Shown here in pieces: positions 32,598 through 35,418 of a stretch of DNA of 35,418 bases. How positions within the stretch are numbered: the first letter of the stretch is position 1; each line of letters begins with the position of its first letter. The notes under the pieces are model-generated. The model did no database searches. It had not been told where the DNA came from and saw only the letters and a list, made by a program, of their open reading frames with translations. The position numbers and the translations under genes are program-made. Source of the stretch: Acetobacteraceae bacterium (GTDB lineage: Bacteria; Pseudomonadota; Alphaproteobacteria; Acetobacterales; Acetobacteraceae); contig JAIYDD010000111.1 in assembly GCA_027487675.1 (NCBI GenBank), positions 1-35,418 of the forward strand, read 5' to 3'.

Positions 32598-33308
32598 TCA
32601 GTTCCCCTTCACGGTGGCCGCGGTCTGCCCGAACAGCAGCGCGGCCGAGGCGGCGGTGACGTTGGGCTGGGTGTTGATGCCGGCGGCCAGCGCATAGGCG
32701 CGTTCGGTTGCCGGCCGCGCCTTCACCGCGGCGAACCAGCGCGCCAGGTGGGGGAAATCCGCCATGTTCTGGCGCTGGCGCTCATGCGGGACGATCCAGG
32801 GATAGATCGCCATGTCGGCGATGCCGTAGTCCGGCCCCGCCACGAACTCCCGGTCCCCCAGCCGCTTGTCCAGCACGCCGTAGAGGCGGTTGGTCTCGTT
32901 GACGTAGCGGTTGATGGCGTAGGGGATCTGTTCGGGGGCGTACTGCACGAAATGGTGGTTCTGCCCGGCCATCGGCCCGAGGCCGCCCATCTGCCAGAAC
33001 AGCCATTGCAGGGCCTCGGCGCGGCCGCGCGGGTCGGAGGCGGGCGCGACGAAGCGGCCGATCTTGTCGGCGAGGTAGAGCAGGATGGCGCCGCTTTCGA
33101 AGACCGAGACCGGGGCGCCGCCGCCGGCCGGCGCATGGTCCACCATCGCCGGGATGCGGTTGTTCGGGGCAATCGCCAAGAAATCCGGGTTGAACTGCTC
33201 GCCCTTCGAGATGTTCACCGGCACGATGCGATAGGGAAGGCCGGCTTCCTCCAGGAACATCGTGACCTTGTGGCCGTTCGGCGTGGTCCAGTAGTGCAGG
33301 TCGATCAC
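32598..33308 (-). CDS. Glutathione S-transferase family protein, YfcG/Ure2p-like
   Basis: 236 residues. It begins MIDLHYWTTPNGHKVTMFLE with the TPNG-K site, then FLAIAPNNRIPAMVD and VFESGAILLYLADKIGRFVA, WLFWQMGGLGPMAGQNHHFV, and YGIADMAIYPWIVPHERQRQ. A C-terminal extension of about 25 residues (TQPNVTAASAALLFGQTAAT) exceeds the paralogue at 21926-22555. YfcG proteins reduce disulfides using two glutathiones. Its ATG overlaps the TetR stop (ATGA), so the regulator and the GST genes are co-transcribed and translationally coupled. Confidence 0.93.
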   Translation of the reverse strand: MIDLHYWTTPNGHKVTMFLEEAGLPYRIVPVNISKGEQFNPDFLAIAPNNRIPAMVDHAPAGGGAPVSVFESGAILLYLADKIGRFVAPASDPRGRAEALQWLFWQMGGLGPMAGQNHHFVQYAPEQIPYAINRYVNETNRLYGVLDKRLGDREFVAGPDYGIADMAIYPWIVPHERQRQNMADFPHLARWFAAVKARPATERAYALAAGINTQPNVTAASAALLFGQTAATVKGN

Positions 33309-33904
33309 GGGGCGGGTTCCTTAGCGGGGGGGATCAGCATGGCGATCGCCTGGCGGGCGGCGCCGTGCAGCAGGGCGCGGTCGGGTCGGCTGCGGGCCAG
33401 CACGCGCAGGCCGAAGACGGTGGTGGTCAGCAGCCGCGCCATGTCCTCGGCCGGCAGGCCGGCATCGATGCGGCCTTCCGCCTGGCCGGCGCGCAGGGCG
33501 CGGAGGAAGAAGCCCTCCAGCTCCGCCGTGCGGGCGGCGACCAGGCTGGCGATGGCGGCGTCATGCGGGCCGAGTTCCTGCGCCACGTTGACCAGCAGGC
33601 AGCCGCGCGGGTCTTCGAGCGAGGCGGCGACGATCTCGCCCAGGAAGGCCTCGATGGCGCGGCGCGGCGGCTTGCCGCTTTCCAGCCGCCGTATGCGCGC
33701 CCGCATCGTGCCGTCCAGGTAGCGGTCGAGGCAGCGCGCGAAGAGGCCCTGCTTGTCGCCGAAGGCATTGTAGAGGCTGGGCGCCGAGAGCCGCATCGCC
33801 GCGCCGAGGTCGCGCACCGAGGTCGCGGCGTAGCCGCGGCGCCAGAACAGGTCGGTGGCGGCGTCGAGGACCGTGTCCTCGTCGAAGCCGCGGGGGCGGG
33901 GCAT
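33305..33904 (-). CDS. TetR/AcrR family transcriptional regulator
   Basis: 199 residues. The N-terminal HTH is FDEDTVLDAATDLFWRRGYA then TSVRDLGAAMRLSAPSLYNA and FGDKQGLFARCLDRYL. The C-terminal part (LEDPRGCLLVNVAQELGPHD; AGQAEGRIDAGLPAEDMARL) fits the ligand-binding domain of the YcdC/NemR-like group, which often senses electrophiles through a Cys. One Cys is present in the HTH-proximal helix and one in RGCLLVN. It heads the GST cluster and overlaps the first GST gene by four bases, so it very likely represses the cluster. Confidence 0.92.
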   Translation of the reverse strand: MPRPRGFDEDTVLDAATDLFWRRGYAATSVRDLGAAMRLSAPSLYNAFGDKQGLFARCLDRYLDGTMRARIRRLESGKPPRRAIEAFLGEIVAASLEDPRGCLLVNVAQELGPHDAAIASLVAARTAELEGFFLRALRAGQAEGRIDAGLPAEDMARLLTTTVFGLRVLARSRPDRALLHGAARQAIAMLIPPAKEPAP

Positions 33905-33921
33905 CTTGGCGCGCCAGCAAG

Positions 33922-33940
33922 TTATGTAGCGGACGGTATA
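33922..33940. promoter_or_regulatory. Possible TetR operator/promoter
   Basis: The minus-strand sequence TATACCGTCCGCTACATAA is an AT-ended imperfect dyad around ACCGTCCG, 18 bp upstream of the TetR start. It recalls NemR-type sites (TAGACC-N4-GGTCTA), but symmetry is partial. Confidence 0.35.
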
Positions 33941-34105
33941 GAACCATGGCGGGCAGGTCCAGCCTTTCCGGGCGCGCCGGTGGAGGTCTGCCGCCGCATG
34001 CCGGCTGTTTCACCATCCCCGCCCGCCGCGTAACGCGCCGAGGCCGGCGGGCGAAAGCCTGGGGTGCGCGTCGCCGGTCCGGCGTGCCGTGCGGAGGCGT
34101 CCCGC

Positions 34106-35224
34106 GTGCCAAGCCTTGCCCTTCCCGCCCTGCCGCGTCCGCGGCCGCGCCGGGCCGCCATGGCGCTCGGGGTCGGTGCCGGCGCGCTGGTGTTGGCCCT
34201 GCTGGCCGGGATGTCGGACCGGGCGCTGCCCGGCGTCTTCGCCGCGGCGCTGGCGCTGGGCATCGCCTTCGTATGGCTGGATTTCGGCTTCGCGGCCGGC
34301 TTCCGCGACCTGCTGGAGGGCGGGGATGGCCGGGCGGTGGCGGCGACGCTGCTGATCCCGGCGCTGGCGGCGCTCGTCATCATCCCGGTGGGCAGCCTGG
34401 ATCCCGGGCATGGGCGGTTCGTGACGCCGATCGGGCTGCCGCTGCTGGTGGGTGCGATGCTGTTCGGCATCGGGATGCAGCTGGCCAATGGCTGCGGCTC
34501 GGGCGTGCTGGTGGCGGCGGGGCAGGGGTCGCGGCGGATGTGGGTGGCGCTGCCCTTCTTCTGCGCCGGCGGGGTGCTGGGCAGCCTGGCGCTGCCGATG
34601 GGGCTCGCGCTGCCGGGGCTGGGGGAGGCGGACCTCGTCGGCTGGCTCGGGCCCTGGGGGGCGCTGGCGGCGACGCTCGGGCTGCTCGGCATGGCGGCGG
34701 CGGCGCTGCTGCGCGGGGCCTGGCCGGAGAAGCGGCGGCTGGTGGCGGCCTCCGTCATCGCGGGGCTGGCGGTGCTGATGTTCCTCGCTTCCGGCATGCC
34801 CTGGGGGATCACCACGGGGCTGACGCTGTGGGGGGCGAAGGCGGCGATGGCCGGCGGGCTGGACCTTTCGGCGAGCAGCTTCTGGACCGCCGACTGGGCG
34901 TTTCAGGCGCTGACCGGGCCGGTGCTGGCCAATCATTCCTCGCTGGCCGATCTCGGCCTGCTGCTCGGCGCCTTCCTGGCGGCGGCGGCGCGGGGCGAGG
35001 CGCGGCACGGCGTGGCCCTGCCGCTGCGGGCGGCGGCGGGGGCGGCGATCGGCGGGCTGCTGATGGGGGTGGGGGCGCGGCTCTCCTCCGGCTGCAATGT
35101 CGGCGCCTTCATCGGCGGCGCGGCCTCGGGCAGCCTGCACGGGCTGGTGTGGCTGGGCGCGGTGATCCCTGGGTGCTGGGTGGGGATCCGCCTTCGGCCG
35201 CTGTTCGGGATGGGGCGGCGGTAG
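34106..35224 (+). CDS. YeeE/YedE family sulfur-compound transporter
   Basis: 372 residues from GTG 34106; GGAGG lies eight bases upstream (34093-34097), deciding this start over a longer open frame. About nine to ten hydrophobic helices are seen. The two repeated family motifs are LANGCGSGVLVAAGQGSRR (first half) and GARLSSGCNVGAFIGGAASG (second half), each carrying the conserved Cys of the thiosulfate path known from TsuA. This is the full-length two-repeat form. It probably imports thiosulfate or a related sulfur species, which could serve cysteine and glutathione supply. It is divergent from the TetR gene (201 bp). Confidence 0.93.
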   Translation: MPSLALPALPRPRPRRAAMALGVGAGALVLALLAGMSDRALPGVFAAALALGIAFVWLDFGFAAGFRDLLEGGDGRAVAATLLIPALAALVIIPVGSLDPGHGRFVTPIGLPLLVGAMLFGIGMQLANGCGSGVLVAAGQGSRRMWVALPFFCAGGVLGSLALPMGLALPGLGEADLVGWLGPWGALAATLGLLGMAAAALLRGAWPEKRRLVAASVIAGLAVLMFLASGMPWGITTGLTLWGAKAAMAGGLDLSASSFWTADWAFQALTGPVLANHSSLADLGLLLGAFLAAAARGEARHGVALPLRAAAGAAIGGLLMGVGARLSSGCNVGAFIGGAASGSLHGLVWLGAVIPGCWVGIRLRPLFGMGRR

Positions 35225-35233
35225 GGGGCGGAT

Positions 35234-35283
35234 GCGAGGCTTAGCCTCGCGCCCCGGCCCGGGCAGCAGCCCCTTGCCTGCCC
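35234..35283 (+). repeat. Hairpin pair 3' of the YeeE gene
   Basis: GCGAGGC-TTA-GCCTCGC (35234-35250) is a perfect 7-bp stem nine bases after the stop. A looser second hairpin follows, GGGCAG ... CTGCCC (35261-35283). The order fits the paired-hairpin pattern. The remaining 135 bases to the window end show no gene. Confidence 0.5.
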
Positions 35284-35418
35284 TGGTGCGGGCAGACACC
35301 CGGGTTCCATGTGTGGACGGCCCCCCGGATGCAAGATGCTTTGTTGAGAGCGTGCGTCCCGGTGCGACTGCGGTCATGTGTCCGGCCTGTTGATGCGGCA
35401 CATGTCCGCTGGCCCAGA

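Noticed and set aside
31251-33722. A plus-strand open frame of 823 codons
   Set aside because: Antisense to four well-recognised genes (peroxiredoxin, two GSTs, TetR); no domain is recognisable.

Overview
The window is about 35.4 kb of very GC-rich, gene-dense chromosomal DNA. Its protein content suggests an alphaproteobacterium of the Acetobacteraceae (Roseomonas-like). Pointers are two Bug/TctC-type tricarboxylate receptor proteins without permeases, a DUF6489 protein, an ECF42 sigma factor paired with a DGPF/YCII protein, many glutathione-transferase genes and very high third-position GC. This assignment is inference from gene content. I see no phage, conjugation, IS transposase, CRISPR or defence genes; one small non-autonomous element and a family of paired-hairpin repeats are the mobile or repetitive content.

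Layout. 1-2.5 kb: the 5' end of a D-amino-acid dehydrogenase (dadA) divergent from an Lrp/AsnC regulator, then a DGPF protein and its ECF42 sigma factor. 2.7-5.7 kb: a thioredoxin-reductase-like pseudogene with two lesions, a YihY/BrkB membrane protein, and an OmpR-type regulator whose receiver has lost the phosphoacceptor Asp. 6.1-11.9 kb: a 2-hydroxychromene-2-carboxylate isomerase-like gene with a Bug receptor, two putative surface-glycan genes (one a glycosyltransferase-methyltransferase fusion) and maiA. 11.9-16.1 kb: a dihydrodipicolinate synthase-family gene, a class-3-lipase-like protein and guaB. 16.4-19.5 kb: an opine-dehydrogenase-like / 3-hydroxyacyl-CoA-dehydrogenase-like / Bug operon. 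19.5-22.6 kb: DUF6489, a heptad/octad-repeat + phasin-like + CBS fusion, and a YfcG-like GST. 23.3-25.4 kb: ppx-rlmE and tRNA-Gln(CUG). 25.6-28.4 kb: an AhpD-like protein divergent from a LysR regulator, with DUF1348 and PNPOx-like genes downstream. 28.9-33.9 kb: a tightly packed minus-strand cluster, TetR - GST - LigE-like GST - peroxiredoxin - GST - ABC substrate-binding protein. 34.1-35.2 kb: a YeeE/YedE sulfur transporter.

The strongest non-coding signal is a dispersed paired-hairpin element: GC-rich hairpin 1, a C-rich linker, then GC-rich hairpin 2 usually ending in GGACC or GGAACC. Copies lie just 3' of several genes in the orientation of the upstream gene. Between guaB and the opine-dehydrogenase gene two copies form an inverted duplication with arms of about 119 bp whose stems differ in sequence but keep pairing. 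Another copy sits inside a 227-bp MITE-like element with 23-bp terminal inverted repeats.

Other regulatory signals are a perfect 11-bp inverted repeat overlapping the ribosome-binding site of the Lrp gene, an ECF42-type -35 motif before the DGPF gene, a LysR-type dyad at 26.2 kb, and an AT-rich operator-like cluster at 28.5 kb with no regulator beside it. Functionally the window leans to thiol/glutathione redox chemistry (five GST-fold genes, a kappa-GST-like isomerase, a peroxiredoxin, an AhpD-like protein, a broken thioredoxin reductase) and to uptake and breakdown of organic and amino acids.
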